The position numbers and the translations under genes were made by a program. The notes under the pieces were generated by a model. The model ran no database searches and was not told the DNA's origin. It saw nothing but the letters and a program-made list of their open reading frames with translations. From Ferrimonas kyonanensis DSM 18153 (GTDB lineage Bacteria > Pseudomonadota > Gammaproteobacteria > Enterobacterales > Shewanellaceae): 64,000 bases of DNA. This document shows positions 29,320-37,438 of this stretch, in pieces. Every line of letters begins with the position of its first letter. Position 1 is the first letter of the stretch. The stretch covers positions 172,553 to 236,552 of the forward strand of contig NZ_KE384366.1 of NCBI RefSeq assembly GCF_000425405.1, in the 5' to 3' direction.

Positions 29320-29473
29320 TTTATGGTCGCCTCATTGATGATTCGCCAGAAATCGGCAATAAAATTGTCGAATCAAAATGGTATCAGCTTTATTTGTTGG
29401 TGAATATTGAATTGTTGGTCGGTTTTATTGAAAAATCCTCTACCAGAACGATTTTGGATTGAGGAATTATCAA

Positions 29474-30451
29474 ATGAAGCGCGGTTTTATTGAAGCACAG
29501 CAACAGATTCGATTTGTGAAAGACACCTTTAGCCAGGAGCTGTGCCAACGCCTCAATCTGCTGGAGGTGCAGGCGCCGCTGCTGTCCGAGGTGGGCAGTG
29601 GCCTTCAGGACGGCCTGTCCGGCCATGAAAAGGCGGTACAAGTGCGGGTTAAGGCATTGCCGGAGCGCTCGTTTGAGGTGGTGCATTCGCTGGCGAAGTG
29701 GAAGCGTGCCATGCTGGGTCGGTTTGGCTTCGATGCCGGTGAAGGGGTACTGGCGCAGATGAAGGCGCTGCGCCCGGACGAAGACACCCTGGGGCCGAAA
29801 CACTCGGTGTATGTGGATCAGTGGGACTGGGAGCAGGTGTTGTCAGCGGATGAGCGCAGTGCGGTGGGGCTGCAGCGGCGGGTCGAGTTGATCTACGCCG
29901 CCCTCAAAGCCACCGAACAGGCGGTTGCGGCGCGTTACGACCTGCCGGCGTCGCTGCCGGAGTCCATCACCTTTATCCATTCCGAGGCACTGCGTGAAGC
30001 CTACCCGGACCTGTCTGCCAAAGAGCGTGAGAAGCAAATCTGTCGTGAACACGGCGCGGTGTTCCTGATGGGGATCGGTGGTGATCTCGGTGACGGCCAG
30101 CCCCACGATTGCCGGGCGCCGGACTACGACGACTGGTCGACGCTGTCGGAGTTTGGTCAGGGCCTGAACGGCGACATTCTGGTATGGAACCCGATTTTGG
30201 AGGACGCGTTTGAGCTGTCGTCAATGGGGATTCGGGTCGATGCCGAGGCGCTGACCCGTCAGATGCAGATGGCCGGCCAGTCGCAGCAACTGCAGCAGCC
30301 CTGGCACCAGCAGTTGCTGGGCGGTGAGCTGCCACAAACCATCGGCGGTGGCATTGGCCAGTCTCGACTGACGATGTTCATGTTGGGCCTAAGCCACATC
30401 GGCCAGGTACAGTGTGGAGTCTGGCAGCAGGAGTGCCCAAGCCACCTGTAA
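29474..30451 (+). CDS. asnA: Aspartate--ammonia ligase (asparagine synthetase A)
   Basis: AsnA makes asparagine from aspartate, ammonia and ATP. ATG 29474 ([19 protein letters not shown]) follows GAGGAATTATCAA and matches the family N-terminus; length is 325. Class II synthetase-like motifs are evident: [56 protein letters not shown] and [11 protein letters not shown]. The final residues run to within three bases of the convergent rluA stop. Confidence 0.97.
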   Translation: MKRGFIEAQQQIRFVKDTFSQELCQRLNLLEVQAPLLSEVGSGLQDGLSGHEKAVQVRVKALPERSFEVVHSLAKWKRAMLGRFGFDAGEGVLAQMKALRPDEDTLGPKHSVYVDQWDWEQVLSADERSAVGLQRRVELIYAALKATEQAVAARYDLPASLPESITFIHSEALREAYPDLSAKEREKQICREHGAVFLMGIGGDLGDGQPHDCRAPDYDDWSTLSEFGQGLNGDILVWNPILEDAFELSSMGIRVDAEALTRQMQMAGQSQQLQQPWHQQLLGGELPQTIGGGIGQSRLTMFMLGLSHIGQVQCGVWQQECPSHL

Positions 30452-30453
30452 CC

Positions 30454-31113
30454 TCAGGCAAAGGGCATCGGCGCTTCAACCGTCATGGTGGCGCCGGTGA
30501 CCGGGTGCTGAAAGCTCAGGCTGTGGGCGTGCAGCAGCAGTCGCTCCGCCGCCGCCAGGGCCGGGCCTTGGGCATAGAGGCCGTCGCCGACAATCACGTG
30601 GCCCAGGGCCAGCATGTGCACCCGCAGTTGATGGGAGCGACCAGTAATGGGGGTCAGCTCCATCAGGCTGCTGTCATGGTCGCGACTCAGTACCCGGTAG
30701 CGGGTCTGTGACGGCTTACCTTGTTCATGACACACCTTCTGCATCGGCCGGTTCGGCCAGTCACAGATCAGTGGCAGATCCACTTCACCGCACTCCTCAT
30801 CGGGATGACCCCAGACACGGGCGTAATAGGTTTTGCCGGTCTCTCGCTCGCGAAATTGACGGTTAAGCTCCCGCTCCGCCGCCTTGTTCAGCGCCAGTAC
30901 CATCACCCCTGAGGTGGCCATATCCAGTCGATGCACCACATGGGCGTCGGCGAAGCGGCTCAGCACCCGGGTGCAGACGCTGTCTTTGTGGGCTGGATCG
31001 CGGCCCGGCACAGACAGCAGGCCACTGGGCTTGTCGACCACCACAATGTCGTGATCCTGATGCAGGATGACAAGGAAGGGATCGGTTGGGGGGTGGTAGT
31101 CCAGTACAGCCAT
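30454..31113 (-). CDS. rluA: 23S rRNA pseudouridine(746)/tRNA pseudouridine(32) synthase
   Basis: RluA isomerises U746 of 23S rRNA and U32 of several tRNAs. The 219-residue length fits RluA rather than the larger RluC/RluD, and there is no S4 domain. The catalytic Asp64 is in HRLDMATSG, with YYARVWG and PITGRSHQLRVHM downstream. It lies about 100 bases after the cstA terminator on the same strand. Confidence 0.94.
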   Translation of the reverse strand: MAVLDYHPPTDPFLVILHQDHDIVVVDKPSGLLSVPGRDPAHKDSVCTRVLSRFADAHVVHRLDMATSGVMVLALNKAAERELNRQFRERETGKTYYARVWGHPDEECGEVDLPLICDWPNRPMQKVCHEQGKPSQTRYRVLSRDHDSSLMELTPITGRSHQLRVHMLALGHVIVGDGLYAQGPALAAAERLLLHAHSLSFQHPVTGATMTVEAPMPFA

Positions 31114-31214
31114 CGTCGGTGCTCGTTGCCTTTGCGGGCGCTCACCATACCCAGTTGTGCATCGTCAGGCAAGGGGGATGGCGCCGGGATGCCAGTGGCG
31201 ACTGGGGCGGGATC

Positions 31215-31238
31215 AAAAAAGGGCCCCGTAGGGCCCTG
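31215..31238 (-). terminator. Rho-independent terminator of cstA
   Basis: On the minus strand AGGGCCC-TACG-GGGCCCT is followed by a T run, 25 bases after the cstA stop. Confidence 0.88.
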
Positions 31239-31263
31239 ATGTCGATAGGTTATCCGCTGGTGA

Positions 31264-32712
31264 TTACGCGGATTCCAGAGTTTCGATGTCCGCAGGCAGC
31301 GGCTTCTTGCCAATGACATTGACCACCAGGGCGGCAATGACCAGGGCAGCAACCACGCCGGCCGCCGTGGAGACGGTCATGGACAGGCCGAATCCCAGGG
31401 TGGCGTTGTTGAGGATAAAGGTGATCACCACGGTGGTCATAAAGGTGGCCGGAATGGTGCAGATCCAGTGCAGACGGTCGGCACGGGCCAGGTAGGCGGC
31501 CGCGGTCCACAGCATCATCACCGCAGTGGTCTGGTTGGCAAAGCCGAAGTAGCGCCAGATAACACCGAAGTCCACCTGAGTCAGGATGGCACCAATGGCG
31601 AACAGAGGAATGGCAATCAGCAGTCGCTTAGGCAGTTGTGCCTGAGGCAGCTTGAAGAACTCGGCCAGAATCAGACGGGCAGAGCGGAAGGCGGTGTCGC
31701 CGGAGGTGATAGGCAGGACCACCACACCCAGGATAGCCAGCACGCCACCCAGGGCACCCAACAGACCGGTAGAGGCTTCAAACACCACGTTGGATGGACC
31801 GCCGTCGGCCAGGGCCGCTTGCAGGCCTTCGACGCCGTTGAAGAACGACAGGGCCAGAGCACACCAGATCAGGGCGATAACGCCTTCGCCAATCATGGCA
31901 CCGTAGAACACGAAGCGGCCGTTCTTTTCATTTTCCATGCAGCGGGCCATCAGCGGTGACTGAGTGGCGTGGAAGCCAGAGATGGCGCCACAGGCGATGG
32001 TAATGAACAGCGCAGGCCACAGCGGCTTGTCGGCCGGGTTCAGGTTGGTCAGCATGTCGGAGGCGGTAACGCCGGGCAGCATACTGTGCTCGGAAGAGAA
32101 TATCAGTGCCACGGTCAGGCCCACAGACATGAACACCAGCAGGGCACCGAACAGCGGATAGAGTCGACCGATGATCTTGTCCACCGGAACCAGGGTGGCG
32201 ATCAGGTAGTAACCGAAGATGATGGCCAGCAGCATGGTCTTGTCCCAGCCGCTGAGCTTCACGATCAGGCCAGCTGGGGCGGATACGAACACCACACCTA
32301 CCAGAATCAGCAGAATGATGGCGAAGATGTTCATGAAGTGCTTGGCGTTTTTACCCAGGTAGCGGCCGGCCAGGTTGGGCACCGAGGCACCACCGTTGCG
32401 GACCGACAACATGCCGGAGAAATAGTCGTGGACCGCGCCAGCAAACACACAGCCGATGACGATCCACACCATGGCGGCGGGGCCGTACATGGCACCGAGG
32501 ATCGGGCCGAAGATCGGGCCGACACCGGCGATGTTCAGCAGTTGAATCAGGTAAACCTTCTTTTCCGACATTGGTACATAGTCGACGCCGTCGGTTTGGG
32601 TCAGTGCAGGGGTTTTGCGAGCGGTGTTAATGCCAAACACCTTTTCCACAAACGCCCCGTAGATAAAGTAGCCGCCGAATAGCAGGCCTACTGCAAGTAA
32701 GAACCAAGTCAT
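31264..32712 (-). CDS. cstA: CstA/BtsT-family carbon starvation (pyruvate/peptide) transporter
   Basis: This is an integral membrane permease of the CstA family, whose E. coli members BtsT and CstA import pyruvate. I start at ATG 32712 (MTWFLLAVGLLFGGYF), nine bases after GAGGGG; an ATG three codons earlier abuts that site. The 482 residues are short for the family (about 700) but typical of the compact form. Visible motifs are VYLIQLLNIAGVGPIFGPI, FSGMLSVRNGGASVPNLAG and FHATQSPLMARC. The BtsSR-like system upstream and a candidate BtsR site (32784-32811) suggest pyruvate-induced expression. Confidence 0.9.
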   Translation of the reverse strand: MTWFLLAVGLLFGGYFIYGAFVEKVFGINTARKTPALTQTDGVDYVPMSEKKVYLIQLLNIAGVGPIFGPILGAMYGPAAMVWIVIGCVFAGAVHDYFSGMLSVRNGGASVPNLAGRYLGKNAKHFMNIFAIILLILVGVVFVSAPAGLIVKLSGWDKTMLLAIIFGYYLIATLVPVDKIIGRLYPLFGALLVFMSVGLTVALIFSSEHSMLPGVTASDMLTNLNPADKPLWPALFITIACGAISGFHATQSPLMARCMENEKNGRFVFYGAMIGEGVIALIWCALALSFFNGVEGLQAALADGGPSNVVFEASTGLLGALGGVLAILGVVVLPITSGDTAFRSARLILAEFFKLPQAQLPKRLLIAIPLFAIGAILTQVDFGVIWRYFGFANQTTAVMMLWTAAAYLARADRLHWICTIPATFMTTVVITFILNNATLGFGLSMTVSTAAGVVAALVIAALVVNVIGKKPLPADIETLESA

Positions 32713-32783
32713 CTCAATCATCCCCTCTAATGAGTGTGGGACCATTTTAATGAATTGGGTTTCTCGAATGTGATTGGATTGGG

Positions 32784-32811
32784 TCAGCGGTCATCTGAGC
32801 AGGTAAGCGGT
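32784..32811 (-). promoter_or_regulatory. Candidate BtsR-type direct repeat upstream of cstA
   Basis: On the minus strand ACCGCTTA (32811-32804) and ACCGCTGA (32791-32784) form a direct repeat with a 12-base spacer, 72-99 bases upstream of the cstA start. The first copy fits, and the second fits with one mismatch, the ACC(G/A)CT(C/T)A motif I recall for E. coli BtsR at btsT. A possible -10 (TAAAAT) lies at 32744-32749. Binding is inferred. Confidence 0.55.
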
Positions 32812-32908
32812 CGATATCGCCGCTGACCGGAAATCGGCTTTGCCGAGTTGTAATGAAACTGTGATCGAGTTCAAGGGCCAGATCCGTCCCGGGAAGCGGC
32901 CCTGGGGA

Positions 32909-33202
32909 TTACTCTGGTTTGAGGGTGGCGACTCGTCCCTTGAGTTTGCCACCGGCGGCGAAGGTGACCACCCGTCGGCCGGAGATTTCGTGCTCTTCTC
33001 CGGTTTTGGGGTTACGGCCCGGACGCGGACTTTTGTCTCTCAGATGAAACACCCCGAAGCCACTGAGTTTCACTTCGACCCCGTTTTCCAGCGAGTGGCG
33101 AATCTCTTCGAAAAAGGCGTCGACCAGATTCTTGGCGTCGTTGGTGGACAGGTTTAACGTGGTGATCAAATTCTGTGTCAGCTCGGATTTGGTTAGGGAC
33201 AT
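32909..33202 (-). CDS. HU/IHF-family DNA-binding protein, IhfA-like
   Basis: This 97-residue DNA-bending protein is nearest to IHF alpha: the helix [30 protein letters not shown] and the DNA-intercalating arm [11 protein letters not shown] are recognisable. I choose ATG 33202 ([10 protein letters not shown]) after GAGGTG; a GTG three codons earlier is the alternative. Canonical ihfA sits downstream of pheT, so here it may be a second, paralogous subunit. It lies between btsR and cstA on the same strand. Confidence 0.9.
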   Translation of the reverse strand: MSLTKSELTQNLITTLNLSTNDAKNLVDAFFEEIRHSLENGVEVKLSGFGVFHLRDKSPRPGRNPKTGEEHEISGRRVVTFAAGGKLKGRVATLKPE

Positions 33203-33292
33203 ACCAGACACCTCAGTTGCCAGTCAGTTTTATCATCGTAAAAGTAAGATAAGTGTAGTGACTGGATCGCAAAGGTGCTTAATAAATCACAA

Positions 33293-34006
33293 TTAATAAA
33301 ATCCCAGGGTCTGTTTCAGTGCTTTCAGGTAACGGCGGCTCACCGGCAGGGTTTGACCGCCGCGGGTGATGATTTCCGCATTACCGCCATCCTGCACCTC
33401 GATCTCGGCGATGGCGGCGGGGTTGATCAGATATTGGCGATGGCAGCGCAGCAGCGGGGTTCGGCTTTCCAGCACCTTGAGGGTCAGCTGAGTGTGGATC
33501 ACCTCGGCATCGGTGGCCACGTGCACGCCACCGAGATCCGAGTAGGCATACTCCACGTCATCCACCTTAAGCACTTTCAGGACATTGCCCGAATAACAGG
33601 GCACCAGAGACAGCGCCTGAGGGGTGATGGCACTGAGATCCTGGGGAGCGTGAGCCTTACGGATTCGGTCGATGCAGGTGGCCAGTCGTGGCACTTCAAT
33701 GGGTTTGAGCAGGTAGTCAAAGGCGTTATTTTCAAATGCCTTCACGGCATACTCGTCGTAGGCGGTGACGAACACCACCTTGGGCTGAGTGTCCGGGTCC
33801 AGCATCGCCAGCATCTCCATGCCGGTGATGCGTGGCATGGCGATGTCCAGAAACACCAGGTCTGGCTTGTGCTTATGAATGGCCGCAATGCCTTCGATGG
33901 CGTTGCTGCACTGGGCGGCGATGACGATGTCGTCAAACGGGGCCAGCAGGCTGGCAAGCTCTTCCCGGGCCAGGGGCTCGTCGTCAATCAACAGGGTCTT
34001 AATCAT
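33293..34006 (-). CDS. btsR: LytTR-family response regulator, BtsR/YehT-like
   Basis: The 237-residue protein has a receiver domain with Asp54 (VFLDIAMPRITG) and a C-terminal LytTR DNA-binding domain (LRCHRQYLINPAAI, VSRRYLKALK). It overlaps the upstream sensor kinase gene by eight bases, so they are one translational unit. In E. coli, BtsR responds to extracellular pyruvate through BtsS and activates the transporter btsT. The nearby CstA gene is the likely target here. Confidence 0.9.
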   Translation of the reverse strand: MIKTLLIDDEPLAREELASLLAPFDDIVIAAQCSNAIEGIAAIHKHKPDLVFLDIAMPRITGMEMLAMLDPDTQPKVVFVTAYDEYAVKAFENNAFDYLLKPIEVPRLATCIDRIRKAHAPQDLSAITPQALSLVPCYSGNVLKVLKVDDVEYAYSDLGGVHVATDAEVIHTQLTLKVLESRTPLLRCHRQYLINPAAIAEIEVQDGGNAEIITRGGQTLPVSRRYLKALKQTLGFY

Positions 34007-35696
34007 TGAGTGCGTCCACGGCTGGCAGGGTGACGGTCACCCTGGTGAATTGCTGAGGCTGGCATTCGACACTGATGCCAAAGGGGCGGCCATATTGGGC
34101 CTTGATGCGTTTATCCACCAGGCTCATGCCCAGGCCATCGCCTTCGGGTTTGGGCTGGTAGGCGCCGGCGTTGTCCTCGACCGTCAGCAGCAACTGCTGC
34201 TGGTCAATGCGGGCACTGAGGCGGATTCGGCCCGGCTCAAACAGGTGGGCAACGCCGTGCTTGACCGCATTCTCCACCAGCGGCTGCAGAGTAAAGGTAG
34301 GCAGCTTCAGGTGCAGGGCCTGCTGGTCGATGTCACGGGTCACACTGAGGCGATCGCCAAAGCGGGCCTGCTCAATCTCCAGGTAGGCGTCGATGTGTTG
34401 CAATTCGTCGCTGAGGCTGACCTCACCGGTACCGCGTTTGAGGTTGCCACGTAGGAAGGTGGCCAGATTCTGAATCAGCTCTCGGGCCCGGTTGGCGTCG
34501 CTGCGGGTCACGGCGGCCACGGTATTGAGGGCGTTGAACAGGAAGTGGGGATTGACCTGGGCCTGCAACAGTTTCAGTTCCGCCTGAGTCAGCAGGTTAC
34601 TCTGGTGCTGATAGCGGCCGTGCAGAATCTGGTTGGACAGCAGTTTGGCGATCCCTTCTCCCAGGGTGCGGTTGATGTTGAGAAACAGCTTATTCTTGGC
34701 CTCGTACAGCTTAATGGTGCCGATGACCTCATTTTCTCCCCGCAGCGGAATCACCAGACTGGACCCCAGGGGGCAGTTAGGGGACAACGAGCAGGTGTAT
34801 TTCAGCTCCAGGCCATCGGCAAACATCACCTGGTTGTGTCGAATCGCCTCCTCGGTAATGGAGGAGGAGATGGGGGTGTCCGGCAGGTGGTGATCGGAGC
34901 CGATGCCGATGAAGGCCAGCAACTTGTGGCGATCGGTGATGGCCACGGCCCCAACCTGGGTCTCTTCGTAGATGATGCGGGCCACCTGTTTGGTGCTGGA
35001 GGGGTTAAATCCCTGGCTGAGGATGCCGACGGTGCGTTCGGCGATCTTCAGCGCCTTGGTGGAGAAGGCCGATGACATCTTTTCGACCATGGCGCGCTGG
35101 TCTCTGAGCATGCTCATGAACATGGCGGCCCCGACGGTGTTCACCAATAACATCGGCGGGGCGATGATCTTCACCAGCGCCCAGGCCTCGGGCAACGGCC
35201 GCGCCACCATCAGGATGATCAGCATCTGCATCACTTCTGCCCAGAAGGCCACCATGGCCACCAGGCCGGGACGGAACAGTTGGCTCATTCGGCCGCGTCG
35301 AATCAGGTAGGCATGCACCAGTCCGGCAGACAGGCCCTCACAGGTGGTGGAGATGGCGCAGGCCACGTCGGTAAAGCCGCCGAGGCTGTATCGGTGCAGC
35401 CCGCCGGTCAGGCCCACGGCGAAGCCGGTCAGTGGTCCACCGAGCAGCCCGGCCAGTACCGCCCCCATGGCCCGGGTGTTGGCGATGGCACCATTGGTTT
35501 GCTCGCCGAAGTAGGTGCCGAGAATGCAGAAGCAACTGAACACCACGTACAGCATCAGTCGGTGCGGCAGCCGGTGGGACAGGGTCACCAGAGGGCGGAA
35601 CACCGGGGTTTTGGTGAAGATGTAGGCGATCACCAGATACAGCGACATCTGCTGCGTCAGGTTGAGGATCAGTTCCAGCGCTTCCAGTGAAATCAT
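33999..35696 (-). CDS. btsS: LytS-type sensor histidine kinase, BtsS/YehU-like
   Basis: The 565-residue protein has an N-terminal 5TM-LYT sensor region (about 1-185; TNGAIANTRAMGAVLAGLLGG is typical) and a GAF-like domain (about 225-345). A His_kinase domain follows with the phospho-His in QVNPHFLFNALNT, and an ATPase domain (VENAVKHGV, DNAGAY, GMSLVDKR). This is the membrane pyruvate sensor of the BtsSR type by family; the ligand here is inferred. It starts the btsS-btsR unit upstream of the IHF-like gene and cstA. Confidence 0.9.
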   Translation of the reverse strand: MISLEALELILNLTQQMSLYLVIAYIFTKTPVFRPLVTLSHRLPHRLMLYVVFSCFCILGTYFGEQTNGAIANTRAMGAVLAGLLGGPLTGFAVGLTGGLHRYSLGGFTDVACAISTTCEGLSAGLVHAYLIRRGRMSQLFRPGLVAMVAFWAEVMQMLIILMVARPLPEAWALVKIIAPPMLLVNTVGAAMFMSMLRDQRAMVEKMSSAFSTKALKIAERTVGILSQGFNPSSTKQVARIIYEETQVGAVAITDRHKLLAFIGIGSDHHLPDTPISSSITEEAIRHNQVMFADGLELKYTCSLSPNCPLGSSLVIPLRGENEVIGTIKLYEAKNKLFLNINRTLGEGIAKLLSNQILHGRYQHQSNLLTQAELKLLQAQVNPHFLFNALNTVAAVTRSDANRARELIQNLATFLRGNLKRGTGEVSLSDELQHIDAYLEIEQARFGDRLSVTRDIDQQALHLKLPTFTLQPLVENAVKHGVAHLFEPGRIRLSARIDQQQLLLTVEDNAGAYQPKPEGDGLGMSLVDKRIKAQYGRPFGISVECQPQQFTRVTVTLPAVDALND

Positions 35697-35719
35697 GCTT
35701 GTCTCAATTGCATCGAAAT

Positions 35720-35760
35720 TGGGGGTAGATCAAAGTTCATTCACCAAAGGTGTATATAAT
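35720..35760 (+). promoter_or_regulatory. Promoter of the YecH-like gene with possible FNR half-site
   Basis: A consensus -10 TATAAT (35755-35760) is followed by the gene 28 bases later, and no good -35 is present. ATCAA at 35729-35733 could be the right half of an FNR site centred near -41.5, where activators compensate for a weak -35; the left half is poor. Confidence 0.4.
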
Positions 35761-35788
35761 ATGAATCTTCAGTTTTAGGAGAACCCAC

Positions 35789-36031
35789 ATGACCGAGTCT
35801 ATCCACGCACACGAACTTCTCAACCTTATTGGCGAACAGGACAAGCCGTTAACCCTGCCTCAGATTGAAGATCTGGCCGTCAGTCAGTTCGGTGCCGAGG
35901 CTCGTTTTCATACTTGCCGCCTATCGGATCAGAGTATTGAACAGATTCTGACTTTCTTTGTAAAGATGGAAAAAATCGCCACCGAAGGTGAGGGTTACGC
36001 CCTGAATCGCGGCAACATGTGCAGCCACTAA
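35789..36031 (+). CDS. YecH-family small metal-binding protein (TIGR03853)
   Basis: The 80-residue cytoplasmic protein carries the family's conserved histidines and cysteine (HAHELL near the N-terminus, ARFHTCRL centrally) and ends with GNMCSH. The family is annotated as probable metal-binding from these residues; no activity is known to me. AGGAGAACCCAC gives a strong ribosome-binding site. It is a single gene with its own promoter and a terminator at 36048-36075. Confidence 0.82.
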   Translation: MTESIHAHELLNLIGEQDKPLTLPQIEDLAVSQFGAEARFHTCRLSDQSIEQILTFFVKMEKIATEGEGYALNRGNMCSH

Positions 36032-36047
36032 GGCGGGCTGCAGCAAC

Positions 36048-36075
36048 AAAAAAAGGAGGCGCTAGCCTCCTTTTT
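36048..36075. terminator. Bidirectional terminator between YecH-like gene and psiE
   Basis: AAAAAAAGGAGGC, loop GCTA, GCCTCCTTTTT forms an intrinsic terminator between convergent genes. Confidence 0.92.
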
Positions 36076-36076
36076 G

Positions 36077-36487
36077 CTATTTGGGAGCCCGGGACTCGTT
36101 GTTTTCTCCGCTGAAGTAGGTCTGGCCAAACTTAATCACCACCACGGTGGCGGCCAGCATCAGCGCCGATGCCGACACCGTCAGCACTCGCCAGTCGTCC
36201 ATCGCTTTCATGTCCAGAATCAGGTAGCGAGCCAGGGCGACGATGGCGATGTAGATTGGCATGCGCACCGGCAGTTGCCCTTCGGCGGCGTAGCCGGCCA
36301 CCATGGCCAGGACTTCCAGGTAGATGAACAGCAGCAGCAGATCCGCCAGGGCCACATGGCGGTTGGCGATCATGGTGACGATCTCCTGACCGATGGCCAC
36401 CAGGGTGGCGATGGTGATGATCATCAGGATGGCGTGTTCAAGCAGGCTGATGGTGGGCAGGCCGAAGCGTTTATAAAGCTGATGCAT
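36077..36487 (-). CDS. psiE: PsiE-family inner-membrane protein
   Basis: The 136 residues form four transmembrane helices. The family signatures LLLLFIYLEVLAMVAGY and PVRMPIYIAIVALARYLILD match PsiE, the phosphate-starvation-inducible protein of E. coli. Its molecular function is unknown. No Pho box was recognised upstream. It converges with the YecH-like gene. Confidence 0.9.
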   Translation of the reverse strand: MHQLYKRFGLPTISLLEHAILMIITIATLVAIGQEIVTMIANRHVALADLLLLFIYLEVLAMVAGYAAEGQLPVRMPIYIAIVALARYLILDMKAMDDWRVLTVSASALMLAATVVVIKFGQTYFSGENNESRAPK

Positions 36488-36656
36488 GGTGGGGCGGTCC
36501 CGGAATAAGTGCGTTCCCTACAGTGTATCCTTCCATAAATAAATCTCCATGCTAATCAATGTGATCTGTTTCACAACTGGGGTTTGGCATCATCCTCTAT
36601 GCTGCTATGCTAAGCGGCTTTCCTGCCCATGCGTTCATTAAGAAGTAGACGTTAAG

Positions 36657-37427
36657 ATGATGTTATTAATAGCAAAAATAATCGCCGCCGTGGTGGCTGT
36701 GGTGGGGTTGGCGTGGATCGCCGAACGCACCGGCCCCAAGCTGGCCGGGGTGCTGTCCGGTTACCCGTTGGGCACCGCGATTGTGTTGTTTTTCTATGGC
36801 ATCGAACACGGCGCCGGCTATGCGGCCGACGCGGCCCTGTACGGCTTGTTGGGGCTGGCGGCGACCACCGGCTACTGCCTGGTGTATACCCTGACCGCCA
36901 GAGGCTGCGAGCCACAAAGCTGGCGGCCGATGTGGGTGGCGGTGCTGGCCTTGGTAGCCCTGGCGCTACTGGCTCAGAGCCTGCCGGCGCTGGGGGCCGC
37001 CGGTGCCCTGGTGGCCACGGCGGTGGCTTTGCTGTCGATCCGCGCCACCCGTGACGTGGCCGAACCGGAGTTTGTGGCGGTCAAGCCGGGACCGATGATG
37101 GTCTGGGGCCGGGCGTTGCTGGCGGCGGCGATCGTCATTGGCATTACCGCCTTAGCGCACTGGTTGCCTCAGAGTCTGGCAGGCGTGATGGCGGCGTTCC
37201 CGGTGACCCTGTTCCCATTGATGTTGCTGCTGCAGTTGGCGTACGGCAATCGCCCGGTAATGGTGCTGGCCAAGCACTACCCCTTTGGGGTGGGCAGTTT
37301 GATCGTATACGGATTGAGTGTGTCGGTGAGCTACCCGGCGTTGGGGGTGGGCTGGGGCACCCTGGTGTCTTTCGCCGCCGCCACCGCCTACCTGTGGTTG
37401 TATCTGAAATGGCAACGCCGTCGCTGA
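36657..37427 (+). CDS. Multi-pass membrane protein with internal duplication, unknown
   Basis: This 256-residue protein has about eight hydrophobic helices and a short central loop. The two halves share a motif: LAGVLSGYP at 29-37 and LAGVMAAFP at 174-182. This points to an inverted or direct duplication as in small transporters. The name of the family is not known to me and no substrate can be proposed. It is convergent with arsJ (stop codons 11 bases apart). The Shine-Dalgarno before ATG 36657 is weak. Confidence 0.75.
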   Translation: MMLLIAKIIAAVVAVVGLAWIAERTGPKLAGVLSGYPLGTAIVLFFYGIEHGAGYAADAALYGLLGLAATTGYCLVYTLTARGCEPQSWRPMWVAVLALVALALLAQSLPALGAAGALVATAVALLSIRATRDVAEPEFVAVKPGPMMVWGRALLAAAIVIGITALAHWLPQSLAGVMAAFPVTLFPLMLLLQLAYGNRPVMVLAKHYPFGVGSLIVYGLSVSVSYPALGVGWGTLVSFAAATAYLWLYLKWQRRR

Positions 37428-37438
37428 GGCAACGGCGG

